NCBI GenBank assembly: GCA_023457615.1
Contig: JAEWKY010000288.1
Coordinates: 1 to 5,105 of the forward strand
Length of the DNA: 5,105 bases
Origin: Actinomycetes bacterium
GTDB taxonomy: Bacteria > Actinomycetota > Actinomycetes > Actinomycetales > Microbacteriaceae
Direction of reading: 5' to 3'
Part shown: piece after piece, positions 1-5,105 of the stretch
Layout of the letters: every line of letters begins with the position of its first letter
How positions within the stretch are numbered: the first letter of the stretch is position 1
The notes under the pieces: generated by a model
Database searches by the model: none
Seen by the model: only the letters and a program-made list of their open reading frames with translations
What the model was told of the DNA's origin: nothing
Translations under genes and position numbers: made by a program

Positions 1-54
1 GCGCATCCGTGCGCCTTCGCCGCACTCGGCCCGCTCGGCTATTTTCGTCCCCGA

Positions 55-71
55 CGGACCAAGTCGGTCCG
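55..71. repeat. Short inverted repeat, candidate operator in the leader
   Basis: CGGACC (55-60) and GGTCCG (66-71) are perfect reverse complements separated by AAGTC. A second overlapping pair, CCGAC (51-55) and GTCGG (63-67), uses some of the same bases, so the two could form mutually exclusive structures in RNA. No T-run follows, so it does not look like an intrinsic terminator. Its place about 110 bases ahead of an autonomous regulator gene fits an operator for that regulator, but a 6-bp GC-rich repeat is weak evidence alone. The same two arms recur at 4119-4134 with a 4-base spacer. Confidence 0.4.
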
Positions 72-170
72 GAAAGTTGGTGATGGAAGCCGATGTGTGG
101 GCGTTTGACGACAAATAGCGTGGCGAGCGACCCGGGGGCCACAAGGCCTGGCGGGTGGAACCACGAGGAC

Positions 171-176
171 GAGGAA
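171..176 (+). promoter_or_regulatory. Ribosome binding site deciding the regulator start
   Basis: GAGGAA lies 5 bases ahead of GTG at 182. It would be too far (14 bases) from the in-frame ATG at 191 and lies inside the reading frame if translation began at GTG 155. It therefore favours 182 as the start. Confidence 0.55.
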
Positions 177-181
177 GTCCG

Positions 182-1420
182 GTGAGCGACATGGGAGACC
201 CCACCCGCGCTCCCTGGGGCGAACTCCCTCCGGAGACCGCGGCGGTGCTGAGCACCGTCGCCCAAGGGCTGAGGAACCATGTCGACGAGATCGCGGATCG
301 CATGATCGCGGTGCAGCGCGTCGAGATCCCGACCTACGCGGACATGTACGACGACAGCCTCCTCGCCGACGCGCACTCGGTCTCGTCGGCCGTCGTCGGC
401 ATGTGGCTCGACCTCATGACGACGGGCGGCGTGCTGACCGACGAGGAGATCGTGCCCGTGCTCGAGGGCGCGCGGCGCCGGGCGACGCAGGGGATCGGCC
501 TCGAGCCGCTGCTGCGGGCGTACCGCGTCGGCATCCGCGTGATGTGGACCGAGATCATCTCGGCACCGATCTGGAAGTCGAGCGCCCTCGAGTCCGCGAT
601 GGGGCCGATCGCGACGGGGGCCCTCGCCTTCGCCGACCGCGTCACGACGGCCGTCGCGGCCGCCTACCTCGACGAGGTCGCCCACCTCGCCCGCGAGCGC
701 GAGCACCGTCGCTCGAGCCTGCTCAACGTCATCCTCGCCGGCCCGATGGCCGAGCAGCATCGTGCGCTCGCCGATCTCGCCGAGCCGCACTGCGTCGTCG
801 TGGCGCAGGTCGACGAGGGCGCGCCCCTCGCGCGGCTCGAGGCCGTCGGCGCGATGCTCGAGCGACGCGCCGGCGCGCGCCTCTGGACGGTGCGGCACTC
901 GAGCGTCGTCGCGGTGATCTTCGGCACCTCGGCGCGCTCGGTGCTCGCCGCGCGGCTCGCCGCGCTGCTCGACGACGGGCGCGTGATGGCCTTCGGCCTG
1001 GGCAACCGGGCGACGTCGACCGCCGAGACGCGGGCGAGCTACGCCGAGGCGGCGGAGGCCCTGCACACCGGGTCGGCGCTCGGGATGACCCGCGGCCGCG
1101 TCTACGACTACTCCGCGCTGGCGCCGGCGCTCGCGCTGCTGCGCGATCGCACGGTCGCCCAGCGGTTCGCGGCGACGGCCCTCGAGCCGTTCGCCCCGAT
1201 CCTGTCGCGGAGGTGGGCGCTCGAGACGCTCGAGACCTACCTCACGCGCGGCGGCCGCACGGGGCAGATGGCCGAGGCGCTCGGCCTCCACGTCAACACC
1301 GTCAAGTACCGGATGAGCGAGCTCGCCCCCTACCTGCCCGACGACGCTCTCGACGGCGACCAGGCGGCGACCCTCCTGCTCGCGATCCGCGTGCACAACT
1401 ATCTGCGGGAGCGACCGTGA
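182..1420 (+). CDS. PucR/CdaR-family transcriptional regulator with RsbRD-like N-terminal domain
   Basis: Cytoplasmic DNA-binding regulator of 412 residues, probably controlling the downstream genes. Three regions are visible. Residues about 23-165 are helical and resemble the RsbRD-type N-terminal sensor domain; the stretch LEPLLRAYRVGIRVMW (107-122) is its most typical part. Residues about 200-300 resemble the GGDEF-like domain of CdaR/PucR proteins, ending in the characteristic RASYAEAAEAL (284-294). The C-terminus carries the PucR-type helix-turn-helix (about 345-403), with a turn around MAEALGLHVNTVKYR (363-377). GTG 182 is chosen because GAGGAA sits 5 bases upstream; GTG 155 and ATG 191 are alternatives. 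The stop overlaps the ligase start by 4 bases, implying co-transcription and coupled translation. Family members usually activate adjacent catabolic genes, and autoregulation is plausible. The ligand is unknown. The family call is firm; the sensing role is inferred. Confidence 0.9.
   Translation: MSDMGDPTRAPWGELPPETAAVLSTVAQGLRNHVDEIADRMIAVQRVEIPTYADMYDDSLLADAHSVSSAVVGMWLDLMTTGGVLTDEEIVPVLEGARRRATQGIGLEPLLRAYRVGIRVMWTEIISAPIWKSSALESAMGPIATGALAFADRVTTAVAAAYLDEVAHLAREREHRRSSLLNVILAGPMAEQHRALADLAEPHCVVVAQVDEGAPLARLEAVGAMLERRAGARLWTVRHSSVVAVIFGTSARSVLAARLAALLDDGRVMAFGLGNRATSTAETRASYAEAAEALHTGSALGMTRGRVYDYSALAPALALLRDRTVAQRFAATALEPFAPILSRRWALETLETYLTRGGRTGQMAEALGLHVNTVKYRMSELAPYLPDDALDGDQAATLLLAIRVHNYLRERP
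1407..1411 (+). promoter_or_regulatory. Ribosome binding site for the acyl-CoA ligase
   Basis: GGGAG lies 5 bases before GTG 1417, inside the last codons of the regulator. It supports GTG 1417 over the in-frame ATG at 1429, from which it would be 17 bases away. Confidence 0.5.
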
Positions 1421-3036
1421 TCGGCCAGATGCAGGACCGTCCGCTGACCCTCGCGCACGTGTTCCATCGCGCGGAGCGCCAGTTCGGCGAGGCGCGCGTC
1501 ATCGTGTCCGACCCCGCGGGCGACCGGATCACGACCGTCGCCGAGTTCGCGGTGCGGGTGCGCCGGCTCGCGGCCGCGCTCGACGCGTTCGGCCTCGCCC
1601 CGGATGCGCGGATCGGCACTCTCGCGATGAACAACCAGGCGCACCTCGAGGCGTACTTCGCCATCCCGCTGATCGGGCGGGTGCTGCACACGATCAATAT
1701 GCGGCTCGCCCCCGACCACCTCTCGTTCGTCGTGAACCACGCGGCCGACGAGGTGCTCATCGTCGACCGCGGCCTGCTCGGACTGCTCGAGCCCGTGCTC
1801 GACCAGCTCGGGACCGTGAAGCACTGGATCGTCATCGACGACGGCACCGACGCGGCCCTGCCCGCGGGGCTCGTCGTGCACGACTACGAGCAGCTCGGCG
1901 CGGCGACCGCCCCGCGGGCGGGACGCTTCGTGATCGACGACGAGAACCGCGCGTCGGGACTCTGCTACACGTCGGGCACGACGGGCGATCCCAAGGGCGT
2001 CGTCTACTCGCACCGGTCGACGGTGCTGCACTCGCTCGGCATGCTCGGCGTCGACAGCCTCGGCATCCGCGAGGCCGACACCGTGCTGCCGATCGTGCCG
2101 ATGTTCCACGTCAACGCCTGGGGGATGCCGTACGCGGCCTTCCTCGCCGGGGCCGACCTGGCGCTGCCCGGCCGCGCGACGTCGCCGCGCGACCTGCTCG
2201 GCCTGATCGAGCGTCGACGGGTGACGGTCGCCGCGGCCGCGACGACGGTCTGGAACCTGGCCGCCCCGTTCCTCGAGGAGTTCGACCTGAGCTCGCTGCG
2301 GCTCGTGATGAGCGGCGGCTCCGCGACGCCGTCGGCGCTCTCCGAGACCTGGCGCACGCGCGCCGGCATCCCGATCACCCACTCGTGGGGGATGACGGAG
2401 ATCTCGCCGGTCGCGGTGATCGGCGGGGTGCGCCCCGCGGATGCCGACGCGTCCGAGGAGCGCCTCGTCGAGATCCGCGCGCTCCAGGGCCGCTCGGTGC
2501 CGCTCGTCGAGCTGCGGCTCATCGACGACGACGGCAGCGAGGTGCCCTGGGACGGCGAGTCGGTCGGCGAGGTGCAGGTCTCCGGCCCCTGGGTCGCCTC
2601 CGGCTACTACCGTCGCGCCGCCGGCGAGGGCATGACGCCCGACGGCTGGCTGCGCTCCGGCGACCTCGGCTCGATCGATCCGCGCGGCTACCTGCGCATC
2701 GTCGACAGGCTCAAGGACATCATCAAGTCGGGAGGCGAGTGGATCTCGTCGGTCGACCTCGAGAACGCGATCATGAGCCACCCGGACGTCGTCGAGGCCG
2801 CGGTCGTCGGCCGCGCCGACGTCAAGTGGGCCGAGCGCCCCGTCGCCTACGTCGTGACGCGGGACGGCGCGAGCCTGACCGCGGAGCTCGTGCGCGAGCA
2901 CCTCCGCCCGCTCGTCGCGAAGTGGTGGCTTCCCGACGACGTCGTCTTCCTGCCGGAGCTGCCCAAGACCGGGTCCGGCAAGTTCTCCAAGACCGAGCTC
3001 CGTCGGCTCTTGGAGGGGTCGGGAGCCACACCCTGA
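1417..3036 (+). CDS. AMP-forming fatty-acyl-CoA ligase (ANL superfamily)
   Basis: Cytoplasmic enzyme of 539 residues, full length for the family. It is expected to activate a carboxylic acid with ATP to an acyl-adenylate and transfer it to coenzyme A. All core motifs are present: the phosphate-binding loop YTSGTTGDPKG (184-194), MFHVNAWG (229-236), HSWGMTE (322-328), GWLRSGDLG (410-418, with the ribose-binding Asp416), the hinge region DRLKDIIKSGGEWIS (430-444), and the C-terminal KTGSGKFSK with catalytic Lys522. The VNAW and KSGGEWISS stretches resemble medium/long-chain fatty-acyl-CoA ligases (AlkK and Thermus type) more than acetyl- or aryl-CoA ligases. In the Thermus enzyme the Trp of VNAW is, from memory, the gate of the acyl tunnel; here it is Trp235. 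GTG 1417 overlaps the regulator stop (GTGA). No defect is visible, so it should be active. The substrate is not determined: a fatty acid, a terpenoid or side-chain acid, or another hydrophobic acid are all possible. Confidence 0.93.
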   Translation: MIGQMQDRPLTLAHVFHRAERQFGEARVIVSDPAGDRITTVAEFAVRVRRLAAALDAFGLAPDARIGTLAMNNQAHLEAYFAIPLIGRVLHTINMRLAPDHLSFVVNHAADEVLIVDRGLLGLLEPVLDQLGTVKHWIVIDDGTDAALPAGLVVHDYEQLGAATAPRAGRFVIDDENRASGLCYTSGTTGDPKGVVYSHRSTVLHSLGMLGVDSLGIREADTVLPIVPMFHVNAWGMPYAAFLAGADLALPGRATSPRDLLGLIERRRVTVAAAATTVWNLAAPFLEEFDLSSLRLVMSGGSATPSALSETWRTRAGIPITHSWGMTEISPVAVIGGVRPADADASEERLVEIRALQGRSVPLVELRLIDDDGSEVPWDGESVGEVQVSGPWVASGYYRRAAGEGMTPDGWLRSGDLGSIDPRGYLRIVDRLKDIIKSGGEWISSVDLENAIMSHPDVVEAAVVGRADVKWAERPVAYVVTRDGASLTAELVREHLRPLVAKWWLPDDVVFLPELPKTGSGKFSKTELRRLLEGSGATP

Positions 3037-3095
3037 CCCCGCCCGCCCGGGCACCCCATCCCCACCCAGCAACCACGTTTTCAAAGGAGAAGAAC
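3037..3095 (+). other. Short gap between ligase and binding-protein genes
   Basis: A 59-base C-rich spacer with an 8-base palindrome GCCCGGGC (3045-3052) that has no loop and is unlikely to be a hairpin. No terminator or clear promoter is seen, so read-through from the ligase gene is expected. An internal promoter near 3060-3085 cannot be excluded. The gap ends in a strong ribosome binding site. Confidence 0.5.
3083..3090 (+). promoter_or_regulatory. Strong ribosome binding site of the binding-protein gene
   Basis: AAAGGAGA, with the AGGAG core 6 bases from ATG 3096, is close to the consensus. It is the best site in the window and the gene is the only one with an ATG start, consistent with the binding protein being made in excess over the other components. 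Confidence 0.85.
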
Positions 3096-4106
3096 ATGGC
3101 ATATTCCCGTTCACGTCGATATCTCGCCGCGGTCGCGGCGGGTGCCGGACTCGTGCTGCTCGCGGGCTGCGCGGCCGGCGGTCCCGCCGAGCCTGGCGGG
3201 GAGGGCAGCGCCGAGGGCTCGACGATCGCGTTCGTCGGCTACGGCGACGTCAACCCGTGGGGCGCGGCCTTCAACGCCGTCTACCGTCCCGCGCTCGAGG
3301 CCGAGGGGGTGACGATCCAGGATCTGTCGACGATGGATCCGGGCACCCAGGTGCAGAACTTCAACCAGGCGGTCGCCGAGCAGCCCGACGCGATCGTCGT
3401 CGCCCTGCTCGACACGGCGGCCATGGTGGCCCCGATCCAGAAGGCGACCCAGGCCGGCATCCCGGTCATCGTCTACGACGGGCGCCCCGACCCGGCCGTC
3501 GCGGACGACCCGCTCGTGCGGCAGGTGCTCTCGGACAACGCGGCCGTGGGTCGCTACGCGGCCGAGAACATCCTCGAGGGGCTCGAGGCCCAGGGCAAGA
3601 CCGAGGGCACGATCGTCGTGATCAAGGGCACGGCGTCGATGCTCGTGACGCAGGACCGCATGGAGGAGTTCCACGCGGCCCTCGAGGGCACGGGCTTCGA
3701 GGTCATCGCGGAGGAGGACGGCAACTGGGATCCGACCCTGTCGGGCACCATCGCGACCTCGCTCTTCGCGAAGTTCGGCGTCGACGGCATCGACGCGGCC
3801 TACGGCATGGCCGACTACATGGCGATCCCGATCATCGAGGCGGCCAAGCAGGCGGGCGTCTCGGTCGGCGCCGAGGGCCTCATCGTCACGAGCAGCAACT
3901 GCTTCGCGTCGGGCATCGAGTCGATCCAGGCCGGTGAGCTCTACGGCACCGCGACCGAGGACCCGGGCACGATCGCGGCGGCGACCGCCGACTACACGCT
4001 GTCCTTCCTCCGCGGCGAGGACCCCGAGCGGGTCGTCACCATGGAGGAGCACCGTGTGACGAGCGAGAACGTCGACGAGTTCGCGGAGCAGTGCTCGGTC
4101 GCGTGA
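3096..4106 (+). CDS. ABC importer substrate-binding lipoprotein, ribose/galactose-binding type
   Basis: Exported lipoprotein of 336 residues that would capture the substrate outside the membrane and deliver it to an ABC permease. The N-terminus is a lipoprotein signal: Arg5, Arg7 and Arg8, a hydrophobic stretch (9-22), then the lipobox LAGC with Cys25 as the lipidated residue, followed by a Gly/Glu/Pro/Ser-rich linker (26-41). Residues about 43-315 form a type 1 periplasmic binding fold. Typical stretches are NFNQAVAEQPDAIVVALLDT and GIPVIVYDG, whose Asp128 occupies the usual ligand-contact place, and GIESIQAGELYGTATEDP near the end. Two further cysteines (269 and 333) are unusual for this fold and could form a disulfide. 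The start is fixed by the strong ribosome binding site and the signal peptide. The stop overlaps the ATPase start by 4 bases. Family members bind sugars but also non-sugar ligands such as autoinducer-2, so 'sugar' should not be assumed beside an acyl-CoA ligase. Confidence 0.92.
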   Translation: MAYSRSRRYLAAVAAGAGLVLLAGCAAGGPAEPGGEGSAEGSTIAFVGYGDVNPWGAAFNAVYRPALEAEGVTIQDLSTMDPGTQVQNFNQAVAEQPDAIVVALLDTAAMVAPIQKATQAGIPVIVYDGRPDPAVADDPLVRQVLSDNAAVGRYAAENILEGLEAQGKTEGTIVVIKGTASMLVTQDRMEEFHAALEGTGFEVIAEEDGNWDPTLSGTIATSLFAKFGVDGIDAAYGMADYMAIPIIEAAKQAGVSVGAEGLIVTSSNCFASGIESIQAGELYGTATEDPGTIAAATADYTLSFLRGEDPERVVTMEEHRVTSENVDEFAEQCSVA

Positions 4107-5105
4107 TCCCCGACTCGACGGACCCGGTGGTCCGGATCGGCACCCCGCCGATCCGGATCACCGGCCTGCGCAAGGCGTTCGGCGGCGTCGACGCCGTCAA
4201 GGGCGTGAGCCTCGAGCTGCGGGCCGGCGAGATCCGGGCGCTGTGCGGCCACAACGGCGCGGGCAAGAGCACGGTCATCAAGATGGTGTCCGGGCAGCTG
4301 CAGCCGGACGCGGGCGAGATCGAGATCGACGGGATGCCGGTGCGGCTGCGCTCGCGGCGTCAGGCCCAGCGGGCGGGCATCGCGCTCGTCGACCAGGAGC
4401 TGAGCGTCGTGCCGGCCCTCACGATCGCCGAGAACCTCGTGCTCGGCGACGTCGACGCGGGCCTGCTCGTCGCCCACCGCAGGCTGCGGGAGCGCGCGCG
4501 GCGCCTGCTCGAGACGGTGGGGCTGGGTCACCGCGACCCTTCGGCGCTGCTCTCGACCCTCAGCATCGGCGAGCGGCAGCTCGTCGAGATCGCGCGCGCC
4601 CTCGGTCAGGGTCAGCGCCTCGTCGTGCTCGACGAGCCCACGGCGACGCTCAACGACACCGAGAGCGAGCTCGTCTACGCCGGCGTGCGCCGCCTCGCGG
4701 CGACCGGCTGCGCCGTGCTCTTCGTCTCGCACCGGCTGCGCGAGGTGCTCGGCCTGTGCGAGACGGTCACCGTGCTGCGCGACGGCGAGCTCGTCGCGAC
4801 GACGCCGGCCGCCGAGCTCACCGTCGACTCCCTCATCGAGCAGATGCTCGGCGAGCAGGTCGCGAGCTCGATCGCCGCGCCCCCGTTCGACGGCTCGGCC
4901 GAGCACGCGCTCGTGCTCGACGGGCTCACGGTGCCCGGACTCGTCGACGGCGTGCGCCTCGACGCCCATCCGGGACGCATCTACGGCCTCGCCGGCCAGG
5001 TCGGCTCGGGCACCTCCGACCTGCTGCGCGCGCTCGCCGGACTGCACCCGTCGGCGACCGGCCCGGTCGCGCTCCGCGCCCGCCGCCTCCCGCTCGGCGA
5101 CCCGC
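4103..5105 (+). CDS. CUT2/RbsA-type ABC importer ATPase, two-domain, 3' partial
   Basis: Cytoplasmic ATPase powering the importer; 334 codons are visible of a family normally near 500 residues, so the gene runs off the window. The first nucleotide-binding domain is complete: Walker A GHNGAGKST (49-57), Q-loop Gln98 (VDQE), signature LSIGERQ (153-159), Walker B ending in Asp177-Glu178, and switch His210 (VSHR). A second domain starts near 275; its Walker A equivalent GQVGSGTSD (298-306) has Thr304 where Lys is expected. RbsA/MglA-type proteins also have a degenerate second site, so this is a family trait rather than damage. The start is GTG 4103, overlapping the upstream stop as GTGA. Its only Shine-Dalgarno-like match (GGAG, 4085-4088) is 14 bases away, so translational coupling is likely. 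GTG 4127 is an alternative start, but it lies inside a hairpin. Residues 8-21 are encoded by that hairpin and precede the conserved domain. A permease gene is expected next. Confidence 0.92.
   Translation, partial: MIPDSTDPVVRIGTPPIRITGLRKAFGGVDAVKGVSLELRAGEIRALCGHNGAGKSTVIKMVSGQLQPDAGEIEIDGMPVRLRSRRQAQRAGIALVDQELSVVPALTIAENLVLGDVDAGLLVAHRRLRERARRLLETVGLGHRDPSALLSTLSIGERQLVEIARALGQGQRLVVLDEPTATLNDTESELVYAGVRRLAATGCAVLFVSHRLREVLGLCETVTVLRDGELVATTPAAELTVDSLIEQMLGEQVASSIAAPPFDGSAEHALVLDGLTVPGLVDGVRLDAHPGRIYGLAGQVGSGTSDLLRALAGLHPSATGPVALRARRLPLGDP
4119..4134 (+). repeat. Short inverted repeat matching the leader repeat
   Basis: CGGACC (4119-4124) and GGTCCG (4129-4134) flank CGGT. The arms and the flanking bases (GA on both sides) are the same as at 55-71, where the spacer is 5 bases rather than 4. 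The right arm is also part of the left side of the long hairpin at 4124-4164, so the two structures exclude each other in RNA. It could be a second regulator-binding site or an alternative RNA fold; the 1-base spacer difference argues against identical protein binding. Confidence 0.45.
4124..4164 (+). repeat. Long stem-loop at the binding-protein/ATPase junction
   Basis: The arms 4124-4141 and 4147-4164 are reverse complements over 18 positions, with a single exception, G4130 opposite T4158, which is a G-U pair in RNA. The loop is ACCCC (4142-4146). It begins 17 bases after the binding-protein stop codon and 21 bases after the first base of the ATPase start codon, so it lies wholly within the ATPase reading frame (residues 8-21) ahead of the conserved domain. 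No T-run follows, so it is not a classical intrinsic terminator. Likely roles are protection of the upstream mRNA end, partial attenuation, or control of ATPase translation. The structure is seen directly; the role is inferred. Confidence 0.75.

Larger units (their letters stand above)
1..181. other. Leader / intergenic region upstream of the regulator
   Basis: No coding region can be supported here on either strand. The stretch is less uniformly GC-rich than the genes, with short AT-rich patches (TATTTT at 40-45, ACAAATA at 111-117) that could contain a promoter. I find no convincing -35/-10 pair: TTGACG at 105-110 has no recognisable -10 element about 17 bases downstream. An inverted repeat at 55-71 is listed separately. 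The last part (165-177) is purine-rich and supplies the ribosome binding site of the regulator gene. The promoter of the four-gene unit probably lies here, but that is inferred from position only. Confidence 0.6.

Noticed and set aside
1..6. Possible divergent minus-strand gene starting with ATG at 6-4, preceded on that strand by GAAGG
   Set aside because: Only two codons would lie in the window, so neither coding nature nor product can be judged.
105..133. TTGACG (105-110) as a -35 element
   Set aside because: The bases about 17 downstream (CGACCC) do not resemble a -10 hexamer.
403..1416. Upstream in-frame extension of the ligase across the regulator
   Set aside because: The sequence is Arg/Ala/Pro-rich out-of-frame translation of the regulator. 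The ligase homology begins just after GTG 1417, which has a fitting ribosome binding site.
2385..3095. Upstream in-frame extension of the binding protein
   Set aside because: It is out-of-frame ligase sequence; the true start at 3096 has a strong ribosome binding site and a lipoprotein signal.
1399..3114. Long open frame on the minus strand opposite the ligase (571 codons)
   Set aside because: It is the complement of a clearly coding gene with every catalytic motif. The translation is rich in Arg, Asp, Val and His in the pattern produced by antisense of high-GC codons, with no recognisable domain.
3183..3200. CCCGCC / GGCGGG inverted repeat in the binding-protein linker
   Set aside because: A 6-bp all-GC stem in a Gly/Pro codon-rich stretch is expected by chance and has no positional logic.
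4124..4170. Classical intrinsic terminator after the binding-protein gene
   Set aside because: No T-run follows the stem, and the stem lies inside a functional-looking ATPase reading frame, so complete termination is unlikely; partial attenuation remains open.
3992..5047. Long minus-strand open frame opposite the ATPase (351 codons)
   Set aside because: The plus strand encodes an ATPase with intact Walker A, signature, Walker B and switch His; the minus frame is low-complexity antisense sequence.

Overview
This is a GC-rich, tightly packed window with all genes on the + strand. G/C-rich codon third positions, GTG starts and 4-base GTGA start/stop overlaps point to a high-GC actinobacterium. 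Codon choices such as GCGGATGCC suggest Microbacteriaceae, but that placement is a weak inference. I see no RNA genes, CRISPR array, insertion sequence or phage signal.

Layout: positions 1-181 are a leader without a supportable gene, holding a short GC-rich inverted repeat (55-71). A PucR/CdaR-type transcriptional regulator follows (182-1420). It overlaps by 4 bases an AMP-forming fatty-acyl-CoA ligase (1417-3036). After a 59-base gap with a near-ideal ribosome binding site comes a lipoprotein substrate-binding protein of the ribose/galactose-binding (type 1 periplasmic binding) kind (3096-4106). Its stop overlaps by 4 bases the start of a two-domain CUT2/RbsA-type ABC ATPase (4103 to the window edge), which is cut off early in its second nucleotide-binding domain. 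A permease gene is expected just downstream but is not visible.

The four genes look like one transcription unit: regulator, acyl-activating enzyme, then a binding-protein-dependent importer. The simplest reading is a catabolic locus in which the transporter imports a compound that is, or becomes, a carboxylic acid, the ligase converts that acid to its CoA thioester, and the regulator senses the compound or its product. The substrate cannot be told from sequence. A 'sugar-type' importer paired with a long-chain-type acyl-CoA ligase is the functional puzzle here.

The strongest unexplained signal is an 18-bp stem (17 Watson-Crick pairs and one G-U) with a 5-base loop at 4124-4164. It lies 17 bases after the binding-protein stop codon and inside the first codons of the ATPase gene. 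A short inverted repeat with arms CGGACC/GGTCCG overlaps its left side and also occurs in the leader at 55-71. The long stem is well placed to set the ratio of binding protein to ATPase by mRNA stabilisation, attenuation or control of translation.
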